From Gaiellasilicea sp963749515 (GTDB lineage: Bacteria > Actinomycetota > Thermoleophilia > Gaiellales > Gaiellaceae): a stretch of DNA of 64,000 nt. Of this stretch, positions 32,135 through 40,694 are shown one piece after another. The stretch covers positions 186,001 through 250,000 of the forward strand of contig CAVVMR010000001.1 in assembly GCA_963749515.1 (NCBI GenBank), in the 5' to 3' direction. Position 1 is the first letter of the stretch; the number at the start of each line of letters is the position of its first letter. The position numbers and the translations under genes are program-made. The notes under the pieces are model-generated. The model did no database searches, had not been told where the DNA came from, and saw nothing but the letters and a program-made list of their open reading frames with translations.

Positions 32135-33126
32135 CGATCCGCCACGGCACAGACGACGACCTCGAGGCCGTGCAGCGGCTCTGGGAGCTCTGGCAGTCCG
32201 ACAGCCCGGCCCCGCCGGCCTGGGCGGACACGAGCTGGGACGCGAACCGGGCCGAGTTCGAGCGCGCGCTTGCTGCGAACGCTCTCTTCCTGGCCGAGGA
32301 GGACGGCGAGGTGTTCGGCTTCGTCTCGTCGTGGCTCGAGGAGCACGTCGCCCGGATCGGCGACCTCTACGTGGTCAAGAGCGGCCGCCGCGAGGGAGCG
32401 GGGCGCGCGCTCGTCGAGGCGGTGATCGAGAACCTGCGGGCTCGAGGCGCCACGCACCTGATCCTGAGCGCGAACCTGGAGGCGCTCCCGTTCTACGAGA
32501 AGCTCGGCTTCCGCGAGGAGTCGCGCAACCTCGTCCTTCCGCTCGAGGTTCGCGCTGTTGGCGGCGGCCGCTCGTACGGCTCGATCCACATCCAGACCGA
32601 CGACATCGGCGGGATCGAGCGAGCAGTCCGCCAGTTCGTGCCGCGGCTGCCCGGGGCCTCGAATGGCAGCATCATCGCGCCGCCGCGCAACGGCTGGATC
32701 GCCGTCTACGACGACGTCTGCGACCGGGATCCGTCGATGCTGCGCCGCCTGGCCCGCGAGCTCTCGGAGAGAACCGGCGCGGTCGTCCTCGCGCTCGGGG
32801 TCGAGCACGAGCAGGTCGTGCGCTTCATCCTGTTCGAAGGGGGACGCATCGTCGACGAGTACCTCTCCGTTCCCGAGCACTACGGCGCGCTGCCGCCGGG
32901 CGACGTGATCGCGCTCGCCGCGAATCCGCGCGTCGTCGCGAGGCTCACGGGCGCCGATCCGGCCCACATCCGCGCCGTGGCGCGTACGGCCCAGTCCCCG
33001 GAAGAGCTGCCGCCGCCGCAGGATCTCCTGGCCGGCGTCGCAGGCGCGATCGGGCTCGAGGGCGCCGAGCACGGCTGGGCCGACGCCCCGACGATCCCGA
33101 GCGCGATCGCGGTGCAACGGCAGTGA
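32131..33126 (+). CDS. GNAT acetyltransferase with C-terminal domain of unknown function
   Basis: The product has 331 residues. Residues 1-145 are a GNAT domain: IGDLYVVKSGRREGAGRALVEAVIENLRARGATHLILSAN with the acetyl-CoA loop, then ALPFYEKLGFREESRNLVLPL. Residues 150-331 form a second, strand-rich domain (SIHIQTDDIGGIERAVRQFVPRLPG, WIAVYDDVCDRDPSMLRRLARELSERTGAVVLALGVEHEQVVRFILFEGGRIVDEYLSVPEHYGALPPGD) that I do not recognise. It follows alkA with an ATGA overlap, suggesting a repair or detoxification partner. Confidence 0.8.
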   Translation: MTIRHGTDDDLEAVQRLWELWQSDSPAPPAWADTSWDANRAEFERALAANALFLAEEDGEVFGFVSSWLEEHVARIGDLYVVKSGRREGAGRALVEAVIENLRARGATHLILSANLEALPFYEKLGFREESRNLVLPLEVRAVGGGRSYGSIHIQTDDIGGIERAVRQFVPRLPGASNGSIIAPPRNGWIAVYDDVCDRDPSMLRRLARELSERTGAVVLALGVEHEQVVRFILFEGGRIVDEYLSVPEHYGALPPGDVIALAANPRVVARLTGADPAHIRAVARTAQSPEELPPPQDLLAGVAGAIGLEGAEHGWADAPTIPSAIAVQRQ

Positions 33127-33698
33127 TCACGCTCTTCGACGCCGCTCGGTGCCCGTACTGCGCGCGAGTCCGGATCGTGCTCGCGGAGAAGGACGTCCCG
33201 TACGACCCGGTCGAGATCGACCTCACGGACCGGCCCGCCTGGTTGTACGAGAAGAATCCGGCCGGGAAGGTGCCCGTGCTGGAGGAGGACGGCTGGGTGC
33301 TGCCGGAGTCGGCGGTGATCGCGGAGTTTCTGAACGAGCGTTACCCGGAGCCGCCGCTCTGGCCCGACGATCCGGGTGAGCGCGCCGCCGGCCGGCTGAT
33401 CGTCTTCCGCTTCGAGGACTTCTCCAAGCCGTACTACGCGTTCCGGCGCGGGGAGGAGGGAGCGCGTGCGCGGTTCGAGGACGAGCTCGGCTTCCTGGAC
33501 GCGCTGCTGCAGGGCACAGAGTGGCTCTCGGGGCGCGCGTTCGGGCTCGCCGACATCGCGTTCCTGCCGTGGGTGATTCGCGCGAACGACATGCTCGGGG
33601 TCTCGCTCGAGCCGTGGCCCACGCTGTCCGGCTGGCTCGATCGCGCCTCCAATCGTCCTTCGATCGCGGCCGAGCGTGATCTCGTGGCGGCGCTGTGA
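33123..33698 (+). CDS. glutathione S-transferase family protein with CPYC motif
   Basis: The 191-residue GST fold begins LFDAARCPYCARVRIVLAEKDV, with a CPYC glutaredoxin-type pair at residues 10-13. KVPVLEEDGWVLPESAVIAEFLNERYP and a helical C-terminal domain with SGRAFGLADIAFLPWV follow. The CPYC suggests thiol-disulphide or omega/SspA-type activity. Most Actinobacteria use mycothiol rather than glutathione, so the cofactor is open. GTG 33123 overlaps the GNAT stop (GTGA). Confidence 0.87.
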   Translation: MITLFDAARCPYCARVRIVLAEKDVPYDPVEIDLTDRPAWLYEKNPAGKVPVLEEDGWVLPESAVIAEFLNERYPEPPLWPDDPGERAAGRLIVFRFEDFSKPYYAFRRGEEGARARFEDELGFLDALLQGTEWLSGRAFGLADIAFLPWVIRANDMLGVSLEPWPTLSGWLDRASNRPSIAAERDLVAAL

Positions 33699-34075
33699 CG
33701 GCGGACGTGACCACCGAGGAGGTCGTTCGCCGGCTCGGCGAGGAAGGCCTCGTCATCCTCGACGTGCGCAGCACGCACGAGTACACGGGTGACGCCGTGG
33801 CTCCGTGCGATCCGCGGCCGGGCCGGATACCCGGCGCGCAGCACCTGGACGTGCAGGAGCTGATGACCTTGACGCAAGAGCAGATTCGGGAGCGGCTCGG
33901 CCCGGTCGAGGACGTCGAGCTCGTTGCCTACTGCCATTCCGGCTCCCGCTCCGAGCTCGCAACGGAGATCCTGCGGGCGGCGGGCTACCGCGCCTCGAAC
34001 TACCGGGGCTCGTGGCACGAGTGGTCGCGGGACGAGTCGCTGCCCGCGGAGACAGGCCGGGTACCGGCCGCCTAG
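33695..34075 (+). CDS. rhodanese-like sulfurtransferase
   Basis: The 126-residue single rhodanese domain has VILDVRSTHEYTGDAV, RIPGAQHLDV and the active loop YCHSGSRSELATEIL with the catalytic cysteine, then AGYRASNYRGSWHEWS. It probably transfers sulphane sulphur. GTG 33695 overlaps the GST stop (GTGA). Its stop codon and that of the convergent glutamine amidotransferase gene share one CTAG (34072-34075). Confidence 0.88.
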   Translation: MTADVTTEEVVRRLGEEGLVILDVRSTHEYTGDAVAPCDPRPGRIPGAQHLDVQELMTLTQEQIRERLGPVEDVELVAYCHSGSRSELATEILRAAGYRASNYRGSWHEWSRDESLPAETGRVPAA

Positions 34076-34740
34076 GCCGCCGCGAGAAACGCGCGGCAGA
34101 GGCCGCGACCCAGCTCGTTCCAGCCGGCGATGCGTTCCCGTGTCGCGGCGCGTAGCGCACCGGGGTCCGCCACGTCCTCCGGATCCTCGGACAGCCACTC
34201 CTCGACCTGCTCGGCGCGGACCTCGGGGTGGAACTGAACGCCCCACGCACTCCCGACCCGGTAGGTCTGCGTGCAGACCGCGCTGCGGGCCAGCTCGACC
34301 GCGCCGGCCGGGAGGGTGTGCGTGTAGTGATGCCACTGGAAGGCGTCGAACCGCTCGGGTAGCGCTCCCGCCACCGGGTCGTCGGCCGCTGCGGCCGTGC
34401 ACTCGACCGGGAACCAGCCGACCTCCGACTCCGCCGACCGGAAGACCTCCGCTCCCGCAGCCCGGGCCACGAGCTGCGAGCCGAGACAGATGCCGAGCAG
34501 CGGTGTCCCCTGGTCGAGCAACCCTTCGAGCCAGCGCAGCTCCGTCGTCAGCCAGCCGTGGCGCTCGTCCTCGTCCGGGTGCATCGCGCCGCCGAGGACG
34601 ATCACGGCGTCGGCGCCCTCGGGCGCCCCGCCGCCGAGCTGAACCGGCCACTCGACGAGCTCGTGCCCGGCCTCCTGCACGGCGTCCGCGAACACGCCGG
34701 GGCCGACGCTCGGGCCGTGCGTCGCTGCGAGAACACGCAC
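34072..34740 (-). CDS. class I glutamine amidotransferase (GMP-synthase-like)
   Basis: The 222-residue GATase domain has VIVLGGAMHPDED, LLGICLGSQLVARAAGAEV with the cysteine nucleophile and GVQFHPEVRAEQVEEWL with the histidine/glutamate pair. There is no synthetase domain, so it resembles stand-alone GMP-synthase-like amidotransferases, whose acceptor is unknown. GTG 34740 is used because RVLAATHGPSVGPGVFAD is the natural domain beginning. It begins 8 bases after the stop of the 35840 secreted-protein gene, so they may be co-transcribed. Confidence 0.85.
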   Translation of the reverse strand: MRVLAATHGPSVGPGVFADAVQEAGHELVEWPVQLGGGAPEGADAVIVLGGAMHPDEDERHGWLTTELRWLEGLLDQGTPLLGICLGSQLVARAAGAEVFRSAESEVGWFPVECTAAAADDPVAGALPERFDAFQWHHYTHTLPAGAVELARSAVCTQTYRVGSAWGVQFHPEVRAEQVEEWLSEDPEDVADPGALRAATRERIAGWNELGRGLCRAFLAAA

Positions 34741-34748
34741 GAGCTCTC

Positions 34749-35840
34749 CTACTTCCGCTTCGCCGGAATGATGACGCGGACGGTGTTGCTCGTCATCCCG
34801 ACCGCCGCGCGGATGACCGACAGGCACGTGACGCCGAACGTCGGGGTGCATTGAGCCGTGCCCCCGGCGATCGTTCCGCGCACCTTCAGGAAGAGGATCT
34901 GACGCGTCGCCTGGCGTGTGACCTTCAGCGCGCCGGAGTACGCCGAACCCGACTTCCGGAGCGTGATCGAGCCGGTGTTCGCGGTGGCAACCGTGCCGCG
35001 AAAGAGTCGCAGCGTCACCGGAGTTCCGGCCGGCGTGAGGACGTCACCGCGGACGGCGAGCGTGGCCATGTTGCTCGTGAGCCTCAGCGCCGGCCGGACG
35101 AGCTTGAGCGAGCGCGGGAACGGGACGACCGACTGCGCCTCGACCGTGCCGGCCGCGTTGGGCGTGCCCTGGCCGGGGTTGTACGGCGTCGCGAGCACCC
35201 GCCAGCGCGCGTCCTGCGTGCCGGGGCTCGAATAGATGCCGTTCAGCGTGAAGGTGACCCTCGTCAGCCTGAACCCGAACGCTGCCCGCTGAGGGTGAGT
35301 CGCAGGCACGTCGGGCGGCGGCAAGCAGGCCTGGAGCTTGGCCGCTGCGAACGTGCTCTCTGACGGCCCGGCGACGTTGTCCACGAAGACCGGCACTTCG
35401 AACGTCTGGCCGGCGGCTTGCAGGATCAGGACCCAGTAGGCCGTGTGCGTCGCGGTGCCCGTGCACTGCGTCGCTGTGGCCGCGATCGGGACCTGCGTGG
35501 TGCCGGCCAGGTACGTGCTGCCGGCGGCCCGCACTTGCACCGTGCCGGTCAGGGGCAGGAGCGCGCCGCCGAGATCGGCAGCGGTTCCCTGGGCGGTGAC
35601 GGTGCCGATGGTCTGGCCGGCGGGCTGGGTCAGCGTCGCCGCGTACCCCTTCGGCGTGTAGAACGTCAGCTTGGCGGTCGGATCGTCCGTTGCCGCCTGC
35701 GAGAAGTTGATCGTGACGCTGGCGACCGGCTTCCCGTCGTACACGCCGAGCTGAGGCGACGTGTACGCCGCAAGCGCCGCGCCGGCGCCCGAGAGGACGC
35801 CAAACGCGACGAGAAGCAGGCGGCCAAGCACGGACGGCAC
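34749..35840 (-). CDS. secreted beta-rich protein of unknown function
   Basis: The product has 363 residues. A signal peptide covers residues 1-25 (VAFGVLSGAGAALAAYTS). The mature chain is almost free of helix-forming runs and rich in Thr, Val, Ala and Gly, as in extracellular beta-sandwich proteins. Cysteines are few (near 125, 169 and the C-terminus). The last 90 residues repeat a 'T..VTLRLFRGTV' / 'A.R.ILFLKVRGTI' strand pattern. No family is recognised. GTG 35840 follows a GGGAGGGG stretch about 14 nt upstream. Confidence 0.72.
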   Translation of the reverse strand: MPSVLGRLLLVAFGVLSGAGAALAAYTSPQLGVYDGKPVASVTINFSQAATDDPTAKLTFYTPKGYAATLTQPAGQTIGTVTAQGTAADLGGALLPLTGTVQVRAAGSTYLAGTTQVPIAATATQCTGTATHTAYWVLILQAAGQTFEVPVFVDNVAGPSESTFAAAKLQACLPPPDVPATHPQRAAFGFRLTRVTFTLNGIYSSPGTQDARWRVLATPYNPGQGTPNAAGTVEAQSVVPFPRSLKLVRPALRLTSNMATLAVRGDVLTPAGTPVTLRLFRGTVATANTGSITLRKSGSAYSGALKVTRQATRQILFLKVRGTIAGGTAQCTPTFGVTCLSVIRAAVGMTSNTVRVIIPAKRK

Positions 35841-35875
35841 GGTAGCCGACCCATCCCCTCCCTACAATCCTGCGC

Positions 35876-36697
35876 ATGGACGAACGGCCCATCGGCGTGT
35901 TCGACTCGGGCGTCGGTGGTCTGACGGTGCTGCACGAGTGCCTCGTCACGCTCCCACACGAGGACTTCGTCTACCTCGGCGATGGTGCACGGCTCCCGTA
36001 CGGCCCGCGCCCGCTCGGAGAGCTGCGCCGGTTCGCCCGGGAGATCGGCCTGTTCCTCGAGGCCGAGGGCGTGAAGCTCGTCGTCGTCGCCTGCAACTCG
36101 GCGACCGCTGCCGCACTGCCGGAGCTCCAGACCGAGCTCCGCGTCCCGGTCGTGGGCGTGATCGCGCCCGAGGCGCACGCAGCCGTGCAGGCCACGCGCA
36201 ACCGCCGGATCGGGCTGCTCGCCACCCAGGCGACCGTCTCGAGCGGGCGCTACGAGGAGCTCGTGCGCGCTCTCGACGCGGGTGCCGAGGTGCTCTCGGT
36301 TGCCTGCCCGCGCCTCGTGCCGCTGATCGAGGGCGACGACCCGTTCGCCGAGGAGACCACGATCGCGGTGCGGGACTACGCCGCCCCGCTGAAAGACGCC
36401 GGGGCCGACACCGTCATCCTCGGCTGCACGCACTATCCGCTGATCCGGCCCATCCTGCAGCGCGTCTTCGGCCGCGAGGTGACGCTCGTCTTCTCGGCCG
36501 AGGAGACGGCCCGCGAGGTGGCGGAGACGCTGACGCGGAAGCAGATCGAGAACGAATCCGCCCGCGAAGGCAGCTACCGCTTTCTCACCACCGGCGACGT
36601 GGACGCATTCCGCGCGATGGGGCGCCGCTTCCTGCAGCTCCCGATCGAGGACGTCGAGCATGTGGAGATCGCGACGCTCGAGGCGGCAGTCGCATGA
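35876..36697 (+). CDS. murI: glutamate racemase
   Basis: The 273-residue enzyme makes D-glutamate for peptidoglycan. It opens IGVFDSGVGGLTVL. The catalytic cysteines are Cys73 in VVACNSATAAAL and Cys184 in ILGCTHYPLI. TACAAT (35863-35868) lies 7 nt before ATG 35876, giving a leaderless message. It leads the operon murI-rph-mgtC-rdgB, in which each junction overlaps (ATGA at 36694). Confidence 0.95.
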   Translation: MDERPIGVFDSGVGGLTVLHECLVTLPHEDFVYLGDGARLPYGPRPLGELRRFAREIGLFLEAEGVKLVVVACNSATAAALPELQTELRVPVVGVIAPEAHAAVQATRNRRIGLLATQATVSSGRYEELVRALDAGAEVLSVACPRLVPLIEGDDPFAEETTIAVRDYAAPLKDAGADTVILGCTHYPLIRPILQRVFGREVTLVFSAEETAREVAETLTRKQIENESAREGSYRFLTTGDVDAFRAMGRRFLQLPIEDVEHVEIATLEAAVA

Positions 36698-37408
36698 GCC
36701 GCGCCGACGGCCGCCGGAACGACGAGCTCCGCCCGCTCGAGCTGATCCCGGACTGGCTGGAGAACGCGCACGGCTCCGTCCTCTACTCGCAGGGCAAGAC
36801 GCGCGTCCTCTGCACGGCGATGGTCGAGGAAGGGCGTCCCCCGCTGGCTTCACCGCTCCGGCCGCGGCTGGATGACGGCCGAGTACTCCCTCCTTCCGGC
36901 CTCGACCGGCGAGCGTGTGGCCCGCGAGGCGGCGAAGGGCAAGCAGGGCGGCCGCACGGTCGAGATCCAGCGGCTGATCGGCCGGGCGCTGCGCTCGGTC
37001 TGCGACTTCAACGCGCTCGGCGAGCGCACGCTCTGGCTCGACTGCGACGTGATCCAGGCCGACGGGGGCACGCGCTGCGCGGCGATCTCGGGCGCCTACG
37101 TGGCCGCGCACCGGGCACTCGACCGCTTCGGGCTCTCGAAGGCGCTCTCGGGACAGATCGCCGCTGTATCGGTCGGCGTGGTCGAGGGCGAGCCGGTCCT
37201 CGACCTCGACTACTCGGAGGACTCCGCGGCCGAGACGGACATGAACGTCGTCATGACCGCCGACGGCCGGCTCGTCGAGGTGCAGGCGACCGCCGAGCGC
37301 GAGCCGTTCACGCGCGACGAGCTCGACGGTCTCCTCGATCTCGCAGGCGGTGGAATCGAGGAGATCATGGTCGCCCAGGACGACGCGGTGGCCGTGCAGC
37401 GTGCCTGA
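36694..37408 (+). pseudogene. rph: ribonuclease PH, interrupted by a one-base frameshift
   Basis: RNase PH trims tRNA 3' ends. The first frame gives RADGRRNDELRPLELIPDWLENAHGSVLYSQGKTRVLCTAMVEEGRPP. The rest, from WLHRSGRGW through TAEYSLLPASTGERV, AAKGKQGGRTVEIQRLIGRALR, DCDVIQADGGTR and AETDMNVVM, is in the next frame. The break lies in the C-rich stretch at 36838-36845, where one extra base (for example C36844) restores a full ~237-residue protein if removed. Everything else is intact, so it may be a sequencing error or a recent mutation. Programmed shifting is less likely. Confidence 0.88.
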
Positions 37409-38075
37409 TCTCTCGACCACCGAGGCGCTGCTGCGGCTCCTGCTGGCCGCGGCGCTCGGCGGCGCGATCGGGCTCGAGCGCGAGCTGCGCGATCACGAGG
37501 CGGGGTTCCGGACGCACCTGCTGGTGTCGCTCGGCTCTTGCGCCTTCACGCTCGTGTCCGCGTACGGCTGGACGGACTGGACGTTCTCGACCCCACAGGG
37601 CGTCGTCTTCGATCCCACCCGGATCGCAGCGCAGATCGTGACCGGGATCGGCTTCCTCGGCGCCGGCGCGATCATCGTCCGCGGCATCAACGTCCGCGGG
37701 CTGACGACGGCGGCGACGCTGTGGGTCGTGGCTGCGATCGGCATGGCTGCGGGCACCGGCTACTACGCGGTCGGGATCGGTGCGGCGGTGCTCGTGCTCG
37801 TCTCGCTCGGTCCGCTCAAGCTCGTCAGCGCACGCTTCATCTCGCGGGTGCGGCCGGAGGAGGCCGAGCTCGCGATCGCGCTCAAGCCGGAGGGGGACGG
37901 TGCGCTGGTGCTCGCGCGGATCGAGGAGCTGGGCGGACAGGTGAACACGGTCGAGTTCGGGGACGACCGCACCATGGACGTCGTGCTGCGGGCCTCCCGT
38001 CGGTCCGAGTCGGCGCGGGTCGCAGAGATGGTCGCGAAGCTCGAGGGTGTCGAGCGCGTGCAGTGGCGCCCGTGA
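37401..38075 (+). CDS. MgtC/SapB family membrane protein
   Basis: The 224-residue protein has four to five membrane helices: LLLAAALGGAIGLERELRDHEAGFRTHLLVSLGS, then QIVTGIGFLGAGAIIVRGINVRGLTTAATLWVVAAIGMAAG, the family core. An ACT-like cytoplasmic domain follows (about residues 150-224). MgtC proteins act in magnesium limitation and ATP synthase control; this member's role is not known. GTG 37401 overlaps the end of rph by 8 bases. Its stop overlaps the rdgB start (GTGA). Confidence 0.88.
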   Translation: MPDLSTTEALLRLLLAAALGGAIGLERELRDHEAGFRTHLLVSLGSCAFTLVSAYGWTDWTFSTPQGVVFDPTRIAAQIVTGIGFLGAGAIIVRGINVRGLTTAATLWVVAAIGMAAGTGYYAVGIGAAVLVLVSLGPLKLVSARFISRVRPEEAELAIALKPEGDGALVLARIEELGGQVNTVEFGDDRTMDVVLRASRRSESARVAEMVAKLEGVERVQWRP

Positions 38076-38629
38076 GGGCGGTCCTGGCGTCGGGGAACGC
38101 ACACAAGCTGGAGGAGTTGCGGGCAGCGCTTTCCGGCTGGGAGATCGAGCTGCTCGGCGCCGACGCGTTTCCGGCCGAGGATGGGGAGACGTACTACGAG
38201 AACGCAAGGGGCAAGGCGCGGTTCGGGCGCGAGGTTGGGAACACGGACGCGTGGATCTTCGGCGAGGACTCCGGGATCGAGGCGTCCGCGCTCGGCGGCC
38301 GGCCGGGAGTCGAGTCCGCGCGCTGGGCGGAGGACGGCGTCGCGCAGCTTCTGGCGGAGCTCGGCGGAGCAGCCGATCGCCGTGGCCGCTACGTCTGCGA
38401 GCTCGTCGCTCTGGCGCCGGACGGTCGCGAGCTGCGGGGCACCGGGATCCTCGCTGGGACGATCGCCGGCGAGCGCCGCGGAAGCGAGGGGTTCGGCTAC
38501 GACCCGATCTTCGTGCCGGCCGGCGAGGAGCACACGGTCGCCGAGCTGGGAAACGCCTGGAAAAGCAGCAATTCCCACCGCGCCCGCGCCGCGGCTGCCT
38601 TCCTGGCGGCACTCGCCGCCACGCCCTAG
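38072..38629 (+). CDS. rdgB: XTP/dITP pyrophosphatase
   Basis: The 185-residue house-cleaning NTPase hydrolyses non-canonical purine triphosphates. It shows VLASGNAHKLEELRAAL, YYENARGKARF, FGEDSGIEASALGGRPGVESARWA, GFGYDPIFVP and WKSSNSHRARAAAAFL, all family motifs. GTG 38072 overlaps the mgtC stop. Linkage with rph and murI is common in bacteria. Confidence 0.93.
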   Translation: MRAVLASGNAHKLEELRAALSGWEIELLGADAFPAEDGETYYENARGKARFGREVGNTDAWIFGEDSGIEASALGGRPGVESARWAEDGVAQLLAELGGAADRRGRYVCELVALAPDGRELRGTGILAGTIAGERRGSEGFGYDPIFVPAGEEHTVAELGNAWKSSNSHRARAAAAFLAALAATP

Positions 38630-38642
38630 CGGACGCGACCCG

Positions 38643-39458
38643 TCAGGCTAGGCCGACGATTGCTTCCTCGTCCCGGCGGCCGTGCCACCAGTTGACCTCG
38701 GCGCCGAAGATGATCACGTTCGCCATCACGTAGAGCCAGACGAGGAGCAGCACCGAGGCCCCGAGCGCGCGAACCGCGATCACCTCGCTCGAGAAGCGGA
38801 CGAAGAGCGGCAGGGCCTGGAAGGTGACCTGCAGCAGCACCGCCGCGAGCGCGGCGCCCGGCCACACCTCCCCGAGCGTCAGGTAGACGTTTGTCAGCCG
38901 CTCGTACGCCGCGACGAGAAAGATGAACACCGCCGCGGTGGAGACGATCACGGAGAGGGCGTACGCGATGATCCCGTTGCCGAGGAATCCGGGCGCGAAC
39001 CGATTCAGGAGGTCGTAGCCGACCGAGCCGACGAAGAGCGCGGTGACGAGGATCATCAGCGAGGCCGCCATGAAGAGCGACGCGAGGAACTTGCCGCGGA
39101 GGAAGGACCGGTTCGGGCGGCGATAGACGATGTTGAACGCCGACTCGAGCACGCTGAAGAGCGAGAGCGAGGTCCAGAGCAGGAAGACGCCGCCGATCAC
39201 GCCGAGCGTCGTGGCGTTGCTCGTGATCGCGTCGACCACGCGCACGATGTCGTTGATCCCCTGTGAGGGAAAGAGGCGCTGGAGCTCCTTGACCAGGTAG
39301 CTCGACTCCTCGGCGCGGCCGGTGAAGCCGAGGATCGCGAGCGCGAGGAAGATCAGCGAGACCGACGAGAGCAGGCCGAAGTAGGCGATCATCGCGGCGA
39401 GATGGGGCCCGCGGTCGGCGAAGAACTTCGTCACGGGTTGCTGCAGCGGTCCCAGCAC
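38643..39458 (-). CDS. YihY/virulence-factor BrkB family membrane protein
   Basis: The 271-residue protein has six membrane helices. AAMIAYFGLLSSVSLIFLALAILGF is the first, then LGVIGGVFLLWTSLSLFSVLESAFNIVYRR, and RALGASVLLLVWLYVMANVIIFGAEVNWW is the diagnostic C-terminal motif. The family was once mislabelled ribonuclease BN, and its transport role is unclear. GTG 39458 is the best start; the gap to the divergent ATG 39480 is only 21 bases. Confidence 0.87.
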   Translation of the reverse strand: MLGPLQQPVTKFFADRGPHLAAMIAYFGLLSSVSLIFLALAILGFTGRAEESSYLVKELQRLFPSQGINDIVRVVDAITSNATTLGVIGGVFLLWTSLSLFSVLESAFNIVYRRPNRSFLRGKFLASLFMAASLMILVTALFVGSVGYDLLNRFAPGFLGNGIIAYALSVIVSTAAVFIFLVAAYERLTNVYLTLGEVWPGAALAAVLLQVTFQALPLFVRFSSEVIAVRALGASVLLLVWLYVMANVIIFGAEVNWWHGRRDEEAIVGLA

Positions 39459-39479
39459 GCCCGCAGTATCGTCTTGGCG

Positions 39480-39881
39480 ATGGACGCCGCGTCCGCTCTC
39501 GCCGACCTGACCGAGATCTCGACCCAGGTCGAGGCTGCTGTCCTGCTCGACGAGTCGGGCACCGTGCTCGCTGCCGCACCCGACGACTCGACGCGCAGCG
39601 AGGAGCTCGCGCGGATTGCCGTCGACCTGCTCGCGGCCGCGCGCGAGCGCTCGGAGAGCTCGGGCCGCACGCTCACCCAGCTCGAGGCGGCACTCCGCGA
39701 GGGGAGCGTCTTCGTCGCGCGTGACGACGGTCGCAGCATCGTCGCGGTGACCGGCGCCTCGCCCACATCCGGCCTCGTCTTCTACGACCTCAGGTCCTGT
39801 CTGCGAACCCTCGCGGAGGCGGAGAAGAAGCCGCACAAGAAGCCGAGAGTGCGCCGGCCGAAGGTCGAGCCCGATGCGTAG
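39480..39881 (+). CDS. roadblock/LC7-like protein
   Basis: The product has 133 residues. LADLTEISTQVEAAVLLDESGTVLAAAPDD, then VFVARDDGRSIVAVTGASPTSGLVFYDLRSCLRTL, matches the alternating strand-helix order of roadblock/LC7 (dimerisation and GTPase-associated) domains. A basic tail (KKPHKKPRVRRPK) follows. TATCGT (39467-39472) stands 7 nt before ATG 39480. The gene overlaps the next small membrane protein gene by 8 bases. Confidence 0.72.
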   Translation: MDAASALADLTEISTQVEAAVLLDESGTVLAAAPDDSTRSEELARIAVDLLAAARERSESSGRTLTQLEAALREGSVFVARDDGRSIVAVTGASPTSGLVFYDLRSCLRTLAEAEKKPHKKPRVRRPKVEPDA

Positions 39882-40050
39882 GCTGCTCGCCCTGCTCGTG
39901 TTCGTCGGCGGGCCGCTCCTCTACCTCGCCCGCCGCCGCGCGCCCCGCGAGAGCGTTCACCTCTACTACGACGACGGCTCGATGGTCACCCTCGAGCCCA
40001 GCGCGCCGGAGGCCGAGCGCCTGCTCGCGCTGGCCCGCGCAGCTCTCTAG
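39874..40050 (+). CDS. small membrane-anchored protein
   Basis: The product is 58 residues. An N-terminal hydrophobic helix (residues 4-18, LLALLVFVGGPLLYL) is followed by an arginine stop-transfer cluster and a short soluble part VHLYYDDGSMVTLEPSAPEAERLLALARAAL. ATG 39874 overlaps the end of the roadblock-like gene, and pyrE ATG follows the stop directly at 40051. The overlaps and codon use support a real gene. Its function is unknown. Confidence 0.7.
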   Translation: MRRLLALLVFVGGPLLYLARRRAPRESVHLYYDDGSMVTLEPSAPEAERLLALARAAL

Positions 40051-40617
40051 ATGGCCGGGACCGACGAGCTCGGCGAGCAGCTGCGCCGGCACGCGCTGCT
40101 CGAGGGAGACTTCCTGCTCCGCTCGGGCAAGCGCTCGAGCTACTACCTCGACAAGTACCGCTTCGAGACGCTGCCCGAGCTGCTCGGCCCGATCGGCGAG
40201 CGGCTTGCTGCGGCCGTGCGCGAGTACGAGCCGGCCGCAGTCCGCCTTGCCGGCCCCGCGCTCGGCGCAGTCGCGCTGGCCGCCGCGGCCTCGCTCTCGT
40301 CTGGCCTGCCGTTCGTGATCGTCCGGGACGCAGCGAAGGAGTACGGGACGGCCAACCGGCTCGAGGGCCTGTTCGAGGAAGGCGAGCTCGTCTGCCTGAT
40401 CGAGGACGTCGTCACCTCCGGCGGCGCGCTTGCGGAATCCGTTGGGGCGCTCCGAGACGCCGGTCTGGTGGTCAGGAATGCGGTCTGCGTGGTCGATCGC
40501 GAGGAGGGCGGGGCGGATGCGCTGGCGAGGCTCGGTGTGCGCCTGCGTTCGCTCTACCGTGCAGGAGAACTCGTGCCCGCGGCAAAAACCGCCGCAAACC
40601 GCATGGTTAAGCCGTAA
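40051..40617 (+). CDS. pyrE: orotate phosphoribosyltransferase
   Basis: The 188-residue enzyme makes OMP in pyrimidine synthesis. It shows FLLRSGKRSSYYLDKYRFET, LPFVIVRDAAKEYGT and the PRPP-binding VCLIEDVVTSGGALAESV. It follows the small membrane protein with no gap. pyrF lies 2.1 kb downstream in a separate transcript. Confidence 0.92.
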   Translation: MAGTDELGEQLRRHALLEGDFLLRSGKRSSYYLDKYRFETLPELLGPIGERLAAAVREYEPAAVRLAGPALGAVALAAAASLSSGLPFVIVRDAAKEYGTANRLEGLFEEGELVCLIEDVVTSGGALAESVGALRDAGLVVRNAVCVVDREEGGADALARLGVRLRSLYRAGELVPAAKTAANRMVKP

Positions 40618-40621
40618 ACGG

Positions 40622-40650
40622 TTGAGCCAGTCCGATTCGGCTGTTAGGGT
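40622..40650 (+). promoter_or_regulatory. promoter of the HU gene
   Basis: TTGAGC (40622-40627) and TAGGGT (40645-40650) are separated by exactly 17 bp, with a TG two bases before the -10 (extended -10). The thirteen bases GGCTGTTAGGGTG recur exactly before guaB at 46075-46087. The transcript has a leader of about 38 nt carrying AGGAGG. Confidence 0.7.
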
Positions 40651-40694
40651 GCCCGGCGGGTTTTGAAACGTCCCACGACAGGAGGAGTGGCAAA

